64,000 nucleotides of DNA from Nocardia arthritidis (GTDB taxonomy: Bacteria > Actinomycetota > Actinomycetes > Mycobacteriales > Mycobacteriaceae): the NCBI RefSeq assembly GCF_011801145.1, contig NZ_CP046172.1:2542001-2606000 (forward strand), read 5' to 3'. A program made the translations under genes and the position numbers. The first letter of the stretch is position 1. The number at the start of each line of letters is the position of its first letter. Of this stretch, positions 9,540 to 19,975 are shown one piece after another. The notes below the pieces were generated by a model. The model searched no databases. It was given only the letters and a program-made list of their open reading frames with translations, and had not been told where the DNA came from.

Positions 9540-9882
9540 CGATCACACTGATCGGCGGGGTCAGCCGGGCGAACGGATCGGTCAGCAGGATGTCTTCGGC
9601 CAGTAGATCTTTGGCGAACTGCTGAAGGCTGCGGTATTGGGGGTGTGCGTACTCGGGCGTGATCGGCTTGCCGGTGCGTCGGTTGACCCGCGTCAGCGTG
9701 TCGGTGATGTATGCGCTGATGTACTCCCGAGTGAACTCGTCCGCGGTCGCCGCGAGGAACTCGGCGAAGTATCCGATGCCGCGGCAGTAGGTGTTGATCG
9801 TCCCCGTCGACTTGTTCTGCTGCCGCAGCTCGCCCTTGAAGTCGTCGGCCAGCTCCGATAGGCCGTCCAGATCACCCCCCAT
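9540..9882 (-). pseudogene. N-terminal fragment of a tyrosine recombinase/integrase
   Basis: From ATG 9882 the frame encodes a SAM-like core-binding domain of phage/ICE integrases. Recognisable pieces are F-K-G-E-L-R-Q-Q-N-K-S-T-G-T-I-N-T-Y, G-Y-F-A-E-F-L and R-S-L-Q-Q-F-A-K-D-L-L, ending at N/D-P-F-A-R-L-T-P-P. After this the frame runs antisense into the end of the S9 peptidase and loses all similarity, so the catalytic domain (R-H-R-Y) is gone. It lies 100 bases from the 3' end of tRNA-Arg, where an integrase normally sits beside its attachment site. It is therefore a relic of an integrated element. Confidence 0.75.
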
Positions 9883-9980
9883 GTCTGGGTTCTACCGGCA
9901 AAGTTCCTAGCTGTTTGAGCTTTGTGCTCGCCGGGTACTAGGGAATACGAGCGGCAATGCCGCTGGTAGAAGGTGTTTTG

Positions 9981-10054
9981 TGCCCCCGGCAGGAATCGAA
10001 CCTGCGACCTAGGGATTAGAAGGCCCTTGCTCTATCCAACTGAGCTACGGAGGC
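9981..10054 (-). tRNA. tRNA-Arg (anticodon TCT)
   Basis: A 74-nt cloverleaf on the minus strand. The acceptor GCCTCCG pairs with CGGGGGC, the D-stem is GCTC/GAGC, the anticodon loop is CTTCTAA (TCT, reads AGA), and the T-arm is GCAGG-TTCGATT-CCTGC. The discriminator is A, and CCA is not encoded. The last anticodon-stem pair (C-T) is mismatched. The 3' end faces the integrase fragment, consistent with past use as an attachment site. Confidence 0.95.
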
Positions 10055-10249
10055 AACGCGTTCCACCATGACCGAGTTCGGCCGTGCTGTCCAGCAAGGC
10101 AATTATAGCGACCGTCCAGATTGTCAGGTTCTTCGCGTTAGCAACATTCCAGCCACCTCGTTGGCCTCCGTCGGGCCTCGATCGCATCCCAGACTATCGG
10201 CCCAAACCCGGCCGGGCTATGGAATATCGGCCGAACTAGGCTCGATCCC

Positions 10250-12289
10250 ATGTCGTCAGCGCAGGACCCGCCAGTAGAACAGGATGCCGCGGCGGCGCGG
10301 CCGGGTTCCGCGTCCGCGTTCGCCGTCCTCTCGGTGCTGGCGCTGGCCATCGCGGGTGTGGTTGCCGCGCTGGTCGTCGGGCTTTCGGCGGCTCAGGCAC
10401 TGACTCTGCTCGGCATTCCGGACCCCGGCCCGCTCACCACATACGGGCTGCCCGCGATGCGCGCGCTCGCCGACCTGTCCGGCGCGCTCACCGTCGGGTC
10501 CCTGCTTTTCGCCGCGTTTTTGGCGCCCCCGCAGCGGGACGGGCTGCTCGATGTGGGCGGATATCGCGCGGTGCGCAGGGCGGGTAATACCGCACTGCTG
10601 TGGGCGTGTTGCGCGGCTCTGCTCGTCCCGCTCACCGTGTCCGACACCACAGGACAACCGGTGAGTCAGATCTGGCGCCCGGAACAGTTGTGGCGGGCCG
10701 TGAACCAGGTGGCGCTGGCCGAAGCCTGGCGCACCACAGTTGTTTTCGCGCTGGTCGTCGCGGTCGGCTGCCGGTTGGCGCTGCGCTGGGGCTGGACTCC
10801 GGTGCTGTTCGGCGGTGCGATCATCACGATGATGCCACTGGCCTTGACGGGCCATTCCTCCTCTGGCGGATCCCACGATGTCGCGACGAACAGCCTGATC
10901 CTGCACCTGATTTCGGCCGCGGTCTGGGTAGGCGGACTGTTCGCGGTGCTCGCCTACGCGATGCGTGGCGGCAAACACACCGATCTCGCGGCGCGCCGTT
11001 TCTCTCGCGTCGCCACCGTCGCCTTCGTCACCATCGCGATCAGCGGTGTGATCAACTCGTGGGTCCGGGTGCCGCTCGACGACCTGTTCACCACGACATA
11101 CGGCCGATTGGTGCTGGCCAAGGCCACGGCGCTGGTGATCCTCGGCGTGATCGGCTACCAGCAGCGCCGCGCCTCGCTGCCCGCGCTGGCCGCCGACCCC
11201 ACCGACCGCGGCGCGCTCATCCGGTTCGGCGGCGTCGAGGTATTGATCTTCGCGGCAACCATGGGGCTCGCGGTCGGCCTCGGTCGCACCCCGCCTCCGC
11301 CGCCGAAGTCGATACCGACACCCACCGAGGTCGAACTCGGCTACAACCTGGACGGCCCGCCGACGGTCGCGCGCATCCTGTTCGACTGGCGCTTCGATCT
11401 GATCTTCGGCACGCTGTCGATCGTGTTCGCGGTGCTCTACCTGCTCGGAGTCCGCCGCCTGCGGTCGCGCGGCGACGCATGGCCCGTCGGGCGGACCATC
11501 GCGTGGCTGTCCGCCTGTGCGGTACTGCTTTTCGCGACGTCCTCCGGTGTCGGCCGGTACTCGCCCGCGATGTTCAGCGTGCACATGGGTCAGCACATGG
11601 CGCTGTCGATGCTCGCGCCTATCCTCTTCGCGCTCGGCGGCGGCCTGACCCTGGCGCTGCGGGCGTTGCCCGCGGCAGGACGGGATGGCGTGCCGGGCCC
11701 GCGCGAATGGCTGCTGGCCATGGTGCACAACCCGTATTCGCGTTTCCTCACCCACCCGATCGTGGCCGCCGTCATCTTCGTCGGCGGTTTCTACGCGCTG
11801 TATCTGGGCGGGATCTACGGCCAGTTCGTGAATTCGCATGCGGCGCATCTGCTGATGAACCTGCACTTCCTGCTCAGCGGCTACCTCTTCTACTGGGTGG
11901 TGATCGGCGTCGATCCGAAGCCGCGTCAGGTGGAACCGCTCACCAGGCTCGGCATGGTGTTCGGCTCGCTGCCGTTCCACGCCTTCTTCGGTATCGCGCT
12001 GATGAGCATGACCACGGTCATGGGCGACTGGTTCTTCCGCGGTCTCGGGCTCGGCTGGAACGGCGATCTGCTCGGCGATCAGCGCACCGGCGGCAGCCTG
12101 GCCTGGGCCAGTGGCGAGGTGCCGCTCGTCGTCGTGATGCTGGCGCTGCTCATCCAATGGTCGCGCAGCGACAAACGCCTGGCCGACCGCACCGACCGGG
12201 CCGCCGACCGAGACAACGACGCGGCACTCGCCGCGCACAACGCGATGTTCGCCGAACTCGCCAAGCGGGACCGCGAGGTGCGCAATTGA
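10250..12289 (+). CDS. CopD/CtaG fusion: copper transport and cytochrome c oxidase assembly membrane protein
   Basis: A 679-residue polytopic membrane protein. The first half (to about residue 350) is CopD-like, with many hydrophobic segments and the metal-site-like stretch L-T-G-H-S-S-S-G-G-S-H-D plus L-H-L-I-S-A-A-V-W-V-G-G. The second half is a caa3_CtaG domain with H-M-G-Q-H-M, H-L-L-M-N-L-H-F and S-L-P-F-H-A-F-F-G. As I recall, the same fusion exists in mycobacteria (Rv0102). It probably delivers copper across the membrane for CuA/CuB assembly of the terminal oxidase. The N-terminal 25 residues are cytoplasmic. The PLP lyase gene follows after 50 bases. Confidence 0.88.
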   Translation: MSSAQDPPVEQDAAAARPGSASAFAVLSVLALAIAGVVAALVVGLSAAQALTLLGIPDPGPLTTYGLPAMRALADLSGALTVGSLLFAAFLAPPQRDGLLDVGGYRAVRRAGNTALLWACCAALLVPLTVSDTTGQPVSQIWRPEQLWRAVNQVALAEAWRTTVVFALVVAVGCRLALRWGWTPVLFGGAIITMMPLALTGHSSSGGSHDVATNSLILHLISAAVWVGGLFAVLAYAMRGGKHTDLAARRFSRVATVAFVTIAISGVINSWVRVPLDDLFTTTYGRLVLAKATALVILGVIGYQQRRASLPALAADPTDRGALIRFGGVEVLIFAATMGLAVGLGRTPPPPPKSIPTPTEVELGYNLDGPPTVARILFDWRFDLIFGTLSIVFAVLYLLGVRRLRSRGDAWPVGRTIAWLSACAVLLFATSSGVGRYSPAMFSVHMGQHMALSMLAPILFALGGGLTLALRALPAAGRDGVPGPREWLLAMVHNPYSRFLTHPIVAAVIFVGGFYALYLGGIYGQFVNSHAAHLLMNLHFLLSGYLFYWVVIGVDPKPRQVEPLTRLGMVFGSLPFHAFFGIALMSMTTVMGDWFFRGLGLGWNGDLLGDQRTGGSLAWASGEVPLVVVMLALLIQWSRSDKRLADRTDRAADRDNDAALAAHNAMFAELAKRDREVRN

Positions 12290-12338
12290 GGCGACAGTTC
12301 TGACCAGGGTGGGTAACCAGGGAGGGATCACGGATACC

Positions 12339-13289
12339 GTGAACAGCACGATCGCGCGCCCGGCCAGGGTGTATCGATCCGATGTGCGCGCGGCCCGCAA
12401 ACGGCTGGGCGGACGCATCCGCAAGACACCCGTATTCCACACCACCGTGCGCGGGCCATACGGTCCGGTCCCGGTGACGCTGAAACTCGAATACCTCCAG
12501 CACGGCGGCACTTTCAAGGTCAGGGGCAGCCTGAACGCGCTGCTCGAATCCGCCGATCGCGCCGACCAGGTGGTGATCGCCTCTGATGGCAATGCAGGTA
12601 TCGCGGCCGCACTGGCCGCCGCCGTCCTCGGCAAGGCCTGCACGGTGGTCGTCCCGGAGTCCGCGCCGCACACCAAGGTGGCCGCGATGTGGTCGCACGG
12701 AGCCGAGGTGCTGTGGCATGGCACCACCTACGCCGAAGCGTCGCGTTACGCCGACGAGCTGGCGGTGCAGCGAAAAGCGTTGCAGCTGCACGCCTATGAC
12801 CTGCCCGCGGTGGTCGCGGGCGTCGGTGTGGTCGGGCTGGAACTGGAGGAGCAGGTGCGGGGGCGGCCGCCGGTGCTGCTCGCGGTCGGCGGTGGTGGTC
12901 TGCTGGCGGGGGTCGCGGCGGCGCTGGGTAGGCGTCAACAGGTGATCGGCGTTGAGCCGGAAGGGATTCCGACCTTGCACGCGGCGCTGTCGGCCGACCG
13001 CCCGGTCGAGGTCGGCGTATCGGGCATCACATCGGATACGTTGGGAGCCAACAGGATCGGGGAGATCGCGTTGGATGTCGCACGGCGCTACGGGGTTCGC
13101 TCACTGTTGGTGACCGATGACGCGATCGCCGCCGCGCGAGATTACCTGTGGCGCGAGTTCCGGATCGTCGTCGAATACTCCGGCGCGGCCGCGCTGGCCG
13201 CGATACAGAGCGGGGTGTACGTGCCGGCCGAGGGCGAGCGGCCGGTGGTCGTGCTCTGCGGAGCCAACACCGAAGTAGGCGTACTTTAG
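12339..13289 (+). CDS. PLP-dependent lyase, threonine dehydratase-like
   Basis: A fold-type II PLP enzyme of about 316 residues. GTG 12339 is preferred because the family N-terminus (V-Y-R-S-D-V-R-A-A-R-K-R-L) follows soon after, although an in-frame GTG at 12309 would add ten residues. The PLP lysine lies in T-F-K-V-R-G, the substrate loop is S-D-G-N-A-G (Asp replaces the usual Ser/Gly), and the phosphate loop is V-G-G-G-G-L. No ACT domain is present. It is 50 bases downstream of copD-ctaG on the same strand and may be co-transcribed, but no functional link is evident. Substrate unknown. Confidence 0.82.
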   Translation: MNSTIARPARVYRSDVRAARKRLGGRIRKTPVFHTTVRGPYGPVPVTLKLEYLQHGGTFKVRGSLNALLESADRADQVVIASDGNAGIAAALAAAVLGKACTVVVPESAPHTKVAAMWSHGAEVLWHGTTYAEASRYADELAVQRKALQLHAYDLPAVVAGVGVVGLELEEQVRGRPPVLLAVGGGGLLAGVAAALGRRQQVIGVEPEGIPTLHAALSADRPVEVGVSGITSDTLGANRIGEIALDVARRYGVRSLLVTDDAIAAARDYLWREFRIVVEYSGAAALAAIQSGVYVPAEGERPVVVLCGANTEVGVL

Positions 13290-13397
13290 CGTCTGCTGTG
13301 CCGTCTGCTAATGGTCGCTGACCGATAGCTCGGGCGTAGATTGGCTGCTGGCGGCGGTCCGCGCCGTCATCGATCGACGATCCGAGGAGTGGCATCG

Positions 13398-15824
13398 ATG
13401 CCCGAGACGACGGATCCGGCGCTGGGCGCGCTGGTCGGCAAGCTCACGCTGGAACAGAAGGTGCGGTTGCTGACCGGCGCCGATATCTGGTCCACCGCGG
13501 CCGAACCGGCCATCGGCCTGCGCTCGATGACGTTGTCCGACGGGCCGTCCGGGGTGCGCGGCCCGGTGTGGGACGAGCGCGATCCCTCGCTCAACCTGCC
13601 GTCGGCCACCGCGCTCGCCGCCACCTGGGATCTGGCCCTCGCCGCCCGCTACGGCGCCGCATCGGCCGCCGAGGCCCGCCGCAAGGGTGTGCACGTCGTG
13701 CTCGGCCCGACCATCAATCTGCATCGAAGCCCGTTGGGCGGCAGGCATTTCGAGGCGTACTCCGAGGATCCACTGCTCACCGGCGAACTCGCGGCCGCGT
13801 ATGTGGCCGCCGTGCAACGGCATGGCGTCGCAGCGACGCCGAAACACTACGTGGCCAACGATTCCGAGACCGACCGCTTCACCGTAGACGTCGACCTGGA
13901 CGAGCGGGCGCTGCACGAACTGTATCTGGCCCCGTTCGAGGCCGCGGTGCGCGCGGGCGCCTGGCTGGTGATGTCGGCCTACAACTCGGTGCACGCCGTG
14001 ACCATGTCCGAAAATCCGCTGCTGACAACGCCGTTGCGCACCGAATGGGGCTTCGACGGTGTGGTGGTTTCGGATTGGACGGCGGTGCGCAGCACCGTGG
14101 CCGCGGCCAATGCCGATCAGGATCTGGCCATGCCGGGCCCGGAGGGGCCGTGGGGCGCGAAACTCGTTGCGGCGGTGCGGGACGGTTCGGTGCCCGAGGC
14201 GGCGATCGACCGGAAGGTGTTGCGGTTGCTGCGTTTGGCCGCGCGAGTGGGTGCGCTCGATCCGGTCGAGCCGCGTCCGGATCCGGCGGTGGACGGTCTC
14301 GCCGTGGCTCGCGAGGTGGCGGCCGCCGGTATGGTGCTGCTCCGCAACGATGGCGAATTGCCTTGGGCGGGTTCGGCGCCCGGTTCGATCGCGATCATCG
14401 GCGAGGCCGCCGTCTACCCGCGGACACAGGGCGGCGGCAGCGCGACCGTGGTGCCCGACGAGGTGATCGGCCCGGTCGACGGGTTGCGCGCGGCACTGCC
14501 GGATACCGAAATCACGGTGCATCCGGGCGTTCCGGTGCAGACGGGCATCCACCCGCTGCCGCTGTCGACCATGACCGACCCGGTGACGGGAGAGCCTGGG
14601 TTGCGGGCACGCTTCCTCGACGCCGATGGCGCGGAGCTGCGCACCGAACATCGCCGCGCCGCGCAACTGGTGTACCTCGGGCAGGTTCCGGCAGGGGCCG
14701 CGGCGATCGAGTTGTCCACGAATTACCTTCCGGGACCGGATGATCCGGCGGCGGTGCGGCTCGGCGTCGCGGGCATCGGCCGCACCGAGCTCACCGTCGA
14801 CGGCGAAACCGTATTCGACACCGTGCTCACCGGTACAGGGGAGGCGCTCGGCGCCGCGTTGTTCGCACCTGGCGTCGCATCGGCGCCGGTGATTACCGAC
14901 AGTGGCCGCCCGCTCGCCGTCGTGGTTCATCAGGAAATCGAAAATAGCAGCGCGACAATGGGTTTGGTTGTCGTAACACTGGGAACCGAGGCCGCCGTCA
15001 CCGATCCGGCCGCCGCGCTCGCCGATGCCGCGGCCATGGCCCGCGCCGCCGATGTCGCGGTCGTGGTGGTCGGCACCTCCGCGCAGACCGAGAGCGAGGG
15101 ATTCGACCGGACCACCCTCGCGCTGCCCGGCGCACAGGATGAGTTGGTGCGTGCGGTCGCCGCCGCCAATCCGCGCACCGTGGTGGTGGTGAATTCCGGT
15201 GGGCCGGTACTGATGCCGTGGCGCGATGAGGTCGCCGCCGTGCTGCTCACCTGGTTCGGCGGGCAGCAGCTCGGCAATGCGCTGGCCGATGTGCTGCTCG
15301 GGCGGCGCGAGCCGGGCGGACGGCTGCCGACCACCTGGCCCGCCGCCGAGGCCGATGTCCCGGTGCTGTCCACCACTCCGGTCGACGGCGTGCTGCGTTA
15401 CGACGAGGGCATTCACATCGGCTATCGCGCATGGCTGAAATCGAATCGGTTGCCCGCGTACCCCTTCGGGCACGGGCTCGGCTACACCTCTTGGGAATTG
15501 GGCGATCTCACCGTCACGCCCGGTGCCGACGAGGCATTCGAGATTCGAGTGCCGCTGCGCAACACCGGAATTCGCGAGGGCAAGCAGGTGGTGCAGGCGT
15601 ACCTTTCGCGATCGGATTCCGCGGTGGACCGTCCGGTGCGCTGGCTGGCCGGATTCGCGACGATCACACTGCCCGCAGGCGCCGCGCGGGAGGTGCTGAT
15701 CACGGTGCCGCGGCGGGCCTTCGCGCACTGGGACGGCGGCTGGCGGGTGGAGCCGGGCACGTTCACGGTGCACGTCGGCACCAGCGTGGCCGAACTGCCG
15801 CGCGCCGCCGACATCACCGTCTGA
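13398..15824 (+). CDS. glycoside hydrolase family 3 beta-glucosidase with PA14 insertion
   Basis: An 808-residue GH3 enzyme starting at ATG 13398. Residues 1-300 are the (beta/alpha)8 domain with T-P-K-H-Y at 148-151 and the nucleophile Asp226 in V-V-S-D-W-T. Residues about 310-660 are the alpha/beta sandwich, interrupted near 370-500 by a PA14-like beta domain (L-R-A-R-F-L-D-A-D-G). The C-terminal 100 residues are the FnIII-like domain (L-R-N-T-G-I-R-E-G-K-Q-V-V-Q-A-Y). No signal peptide is seen, so it acts in the cytoplasm on imported beta-linked oligosaccharides. It is a single gene without transporter neighbours. Confidence 0.92.
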   Translation: MPETTDPALGALVGKLTLEQKVRLLTGADIWSTAAEPAIGLRSMTLSDGPSGVRGPVWDERDPSLNLPSATALAATWDLALAARYGAASAAEARRKGVHVVLGPTINLHRSPLGGRHFEAYSEDPLLTGELAAAYVAAVQRHGVAATPKHYVANDSETDRFTVDVDLDERALHELYLAPFEAAVRAGAWLVMSAYNSVHAVTMSENPLLTTPLRTEWGFDGVVVSDWTAVRSTVAAANADQDLAMPGPEGPWGAKLVAAVRDGSVPEAAIDRKVLRLLRLAARVGALDPVEPRPDPAVDGLAVAREVAAAGMVLLRNDGELPWAGSAPGSIAIIGEAAVYPRTQGGGSATVVPDEVIGPVDGLRAALPDTEITVHPGVPVQTGIHPLPLSTMTDPVTGEPGLRARFLDADGAELRTEHRRAAQLVYLGQVPAGAAAIELSTNYLPGPDDPAAVRLGVAGIGRTELTVDGETVFDTVLTGTGEALGAALFAPGVASAPVITDSGRPLAVVVHQEIENSSATMGLVVVTLGTEAAVTDPAAALADAAAMARAADVAVVVVGTSAQTESEGFDRTTLALPGAQDELVRAVAAANPRTVVVVNSGGPVLMPWRDEVAAVLLTWFGGQQLGNALADVLLGRREPGGRLPTTWPAAEADVPVLSTTPVDGVLRYDEGIHIGYRAWLKSNRLPAYPFGHGLGYTSWELGDLTVTPGADEAFEIRVPLRNTGIREGKQVVQAYLSRSDSAVDRPVRWLAGFATITLPAGAAREVLITVPRRAFAHWDGGWRVEPGTFTVHVGTSVAELPRAADITV

Positions 15825-15832
15825 TCCGCGAA

Positions 15833-15917
15833 CCGTCGCCCCCGCGAACGCCCGGGATCCGGTGCCGAGGGACCCAATCCACTCTCGCCTGGATCCCGGC
15901 GTTCGCGGGGGCGACGG
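15833..15917. repeat. REP-like intergenic hairpin element
   Basis: Two inverted arms, 15833-15860 and 15891-15917, match over 27 bases with a single extra C in the left arm. They enclose 30 bases. Read through, one arm translates as W-I-P-A-F-A-G-A-T, the signature I associate with widespread intergenic repeats of the CCCGCGAACGC type. It sits between the GH3 and SSB genes and could also end the GH3 transcript. Confidence 0.75.
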
Positions 15918-16069
15918 CTTGCGGATGTCTGAAGCGCCAGATGTCCACAAACACGAAAGTTATCCCCATTTCCGAATCGGCCGGTCCAACCGGCCGCCGC
16001 GTGCCGCAGGCTGGAGCGGTCCCCGCCGAAGGGGTGCGGGCTCGGACCGAAATGGGAAGGGGCATAACC

Positions 16070-16558
16070 GTGTACGAGACATTTGTGACGGTCGTCGGCA
16101 ATGTGGTGACAACGCCGGTCCGGCGCGATATCGGCAATGGCGAGCACGTGGTGACCATGCGGATCGCCAGCAACCCGCGCCGCCTCGATTACGGCACGGG
16201 GGAGTGGCTGGAGAACGGCGCGATGTTCGTGACGGTCACCTGCTGGCGCAGGCTCGGTGCCGGCGTCGAGCCGTCGCTGCGGCGCGGCGATCCGGTCATC
16301 GCGTACGGCCAGCTGCGCAGCTACGAATACACCACCAGGGACGGCGGCTCCCGCCGCGACCTGGAACTGCGCGCGTACGCGGTCGGCCCGGACCTGTCCC
16401 GCTGTACCGCCCAGGTCACCCGGCGCAATTTCCATGACGGTGCGGGCGCCGACTATCGGGCGGGTGGCAGCGGCGTCGCGCAGGGGGAGTCGGCGAGCAC
16501 CGCGTCACCGAACACCGAGCCCGAATCCGTCGACACCCCCGCACCCGTCGAGGCCTGA
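16070..16558 (+). CDS. single-stranded DNA-binding protein (Rv2478c-like)
   Basis: A 162-residue protein from GTG 16070, which has an AAGGGG-type ribosome binding site about 7 bases upstream. ATG 16052 is an in-frame alternative. An OB-fold SSB domain occupies residues 1-115 (Y-E-T-F-V-T-V-V-G-N-V, V-T-C-W-R-R-L, V-I-A-Y-G-Q-L-R). An acidic Ser/Pro-rich tail follows and ends P-V-E-A rather than the D-D-I-P-F-type tip of the replicative SSB. It is thus the accessory SSB-like paralogue that, as I recall, sits beside ettA in mycobacteria. It probably binds ssDNA during repair or stress. Confidence 0.88.
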   Translation: MYETFVTVVGNVVTTPVRRDIGNGEHVVTMRIASNPRRLDYGTGEWLENGAMFVTVTCWRRLGAGVEPSLRRGDPVIAYGQLRSYEYTTRDGGSRRDLELRAYAVGPDLSRCTAQVTRRNFHDGAGADYRAGGSGVAQGESASTASPNTEPESVDTPAPVEA

Positions 16559-16577
16559 GCCCATCCGGAATCAGGCA

Positions 16578-16604
16578 CGAAGGCGGTGCCGACCGCAGCC
16601 TTCG
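16578..16604 (+). terminator. hairpin terminator after the SSB-like gene
   Basis: CGAAGGC pairs with GCCTTCG around an inner GGT/ACC pairing, 20 bases after the SSB stop. No T-run follows, as is usual in high-GC actinobacteria. Confidence 0.5.
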
Positions 16605-16732
16605 GCCCGATATGTCCTTCGCGGGAGGTAAGTGAACATCTATTCTGCTACCATCATCCGACTGGTTAGCCGATCGGTAGCTGAACATCAGTGCATTACC
16701 TGGACTCCTGACATTGTTCTAAGGAGGAACGG

Positions 16733-17242
16733 ATGACTATCACTGTGAATATGTGCGCTCGAGTTCTGGCGATCTTTGCCGCCGCTCCGATCTCACTCGC
16801 CGTTGCCGCTCCGGCCGCGCTCGCCGATACCGCTGACACCGTGTATTTCAGCTATGGCCCCGAGGTGAACTGTGCGATCACCGGTGACGGCACGGTCGGA
16901 TGCGACGTGTCTCCGGGCTATTGGCTGAGCCTTCCGGTCGCGGACAGGTCGATACCTGTTCCGTTCGTCCCCGTCCGCCAGGTGGTCATCGATCAACCGT
17001 GGTTGCCCGCCCACCCGGGCAGCGCGATCGGCGCATTCACCTTGCCTGGTGGGAACCCGTTCCTGGGCACGATCAAAACCGGTGAGGGCTACGCGAGTAT
17101 CTGGGTCGATCACGCGGGCGCGACCTGCACGATAACCGGCTTCCACTATTCCGGCCCGGGTTTGAGCTGCTCATCCAAGGGACACAGCTTCGCGCTCTAC
17201 TCCGACCACGACGGAGTACGAGGGGGAATCTATATGCGTTGA
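16733..17242 (+). CDS. secreted protein of unknown function
   Basis: A 169-residue protein with a strong ribosome binding site (AAGGAGG) 5 bases before ATG 16733. Residues 1-31 form a Sec signal peptide, with cleavage probably after A-A-L-A. The mature part is beta-rich and aromatic. It contains four cysteines (N-C-A-I, G-C-D-V, T-C-T-I, S-C-S-S) that could form two disulphides. It has the look of small secreted Nocardia/mycobacterial proteins, but I recognise no family. The intergenic region upstream is unusually AT-rich for this genome and could hold its own promoter. Confidence 0.75.
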   Translation: MTITVNMCARVLAIFAAAPISLAVAAPAALADTADTVYFSYGPEVNCAITGDGTVGCDVSPGYWLSLPVADRSIPVPFVPVRQVVIDQPWLPAHPGSAIGAFTLPGGNPFLGTIKTGEGYASIWVDHAGATCTITGFHYSGPGLSCSSKGHSFALYSDHDGVRGGIYMR

Positions 17243-17554
17243 CCCGGTCGGCTCCCGAACGCGCTCATGGCCATTGAGCGCGTTCGGTTGCCACCCTCGA
17301 CCCAATTCGGGTTTCGCCTGCGGCCCGACGTCGTTGGCGGCCTTTCCAACATCGTGTACCTACCTCCGGAAGTGGCGCAGAAGTTCGTGACCTGGAGTAA
17401 GGCACGACTCGATGCAATTTGCGCGCGACAAGATCGTGGTCCCGCGCGGAAAAACCTGGTCGCCGATGACGGAGGATCCGGACCGGCCGGCGCGAATGGT
17501 GCACGCGCAGCGTCGGATCCGGCATATCTATATGTCGAACCAACTTGCCGGTGC

Positions 17555-17776
17555 GGTCCGGTTCCGGAATTGGTGGAGTTCGTGGGGCACGCTGATCCGG
17601 CGCCCGCGTCGCGTATCTACACTCACTTGATCCCGTCGAGCGACGATCGATCCCATGCCGCGACGGACGCAATGTTCGGCCTGGCGGAAACCGAGACGGC
17701 ACAGCCACGGCCCGACGCGGATTCCGGCGAGCGCGGTGAGGGAGATAACGAGCGTGGGGGAGACGGTGACCAATGA
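17555..17776 (+). pseudogene. C-terminal fragment of a tyrosine recombinase/integrase
   Basis: V-E-F-V-G-H-A-D-P-A-P-A-S-R-I-Y-T-H-L followed by I-P-S-S-D-D-R is the end of an actinophage/ICE-type integrase. It carries the G-H-x-D histidine and the catalytic tyrosine of Y-T-H-L. The open frame extends upstream to 17267, but those residues show no integrase similarity, so the rest of the catalytic domain is missing. A short run after the catalytic Tyr continues to the stop with Asp/Glu/Gly-rich sequence. It lies just before ettA and is a relic of a second, or rearranged, mobile element. Confidence 0.65.
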
Positions 17777-17854
17777 CTGAAAACGGCTGCGTAGCTGGAC
17801 GGATGCACCCTGCCCGGATGCGTCCGCACGGCGTGGAATGGATAGGGTGAGGAT

Positions 17855-19531
<1,677 letters not shown>

Positions 19532-19542
19532 TCCGTCGGACC

Positions 19543-19566
19543 GGCGGAGCGCCCGTGCGCTCCGCC
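19543..19566 (+). terminator. terminator after ettA
   Basis: A perfect 10-bp stem, GGCGGAGCGC with GCGCTCCGCC, closes a CCGT loop 11 bases after the ettA stop. There is no T-run. Confidence 0.6.
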
Positions 19567-19653
19567 GCATCGATCGCCGAACCGTCCCGTCGGCAAGACA
19601 GTTCATGTCACGAGACGGCCACACTTCTCCGTAGATCTCGTTAGGGTGGAGAG

Positions 19654-19788
19654 GTGAATGCGAAGGCGCAGTCCGAGCAATCAGCCGTGTCCGGTGGAGT
19701 CATTGCCTTACCCATCGTCACGGAGCTGATTCCGGAGGCCGGATCGGCGCCGTTGCCGCCGTCCGGGCGCCCAGCCGCACTCACCTGA
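19654..19788 (+). CDS. possible 44-residue leader/small ORF upstream of gdh
   Basis: A GTG start with GGTGGAGAGG immediately upstream opens 44 codons (V-N-A-K-A-Q-S-E-Q-S ... P-A-A-L-T). It ends 187 bases before gdh. The Pro/Ala-rich sequence matches no family I know. It could be a leader peptide for gdh or chance. The good Shine-Dalgarno sequence is the only support. Confidence 0.25.
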   Translation: MNAKAQSEQSAVSGGVIALPIVTELIPEAGSAPLPPSGRPAALT

Positions 19789-19975
19789 CATCCGGCGGTC
19801 CGATCGCTGTGGTGCCGAGATCATTCCGTGATCACGGCTACCCGTGGGCGAACCGTGCGGTCGCGTGAACAACCCAGGATTAGAAGGGTTTTCACCCCCG
19901 CGCCACCGGCACACAGCTACTCTCGGACCGGCGTCACTTTGTTGCGGAACCGATATCCGAGGAGTAGGCGAAAAA

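Noticed and set aside
10256..12727. 823-codon open frame antisense to copD-ctaG
   Set aside because: Long antisense frames are expected in very GC-rich coding DNA. The translation is His/Arg/Gln/Glu-rich with no domain, and the plus-strand gene is clearly real.
13308..15950. 880-codon open frame antisense to the GH3 gene
   Set aside because: It is a mirror of strong third-position GC bias, with no start context or recognisable protein.
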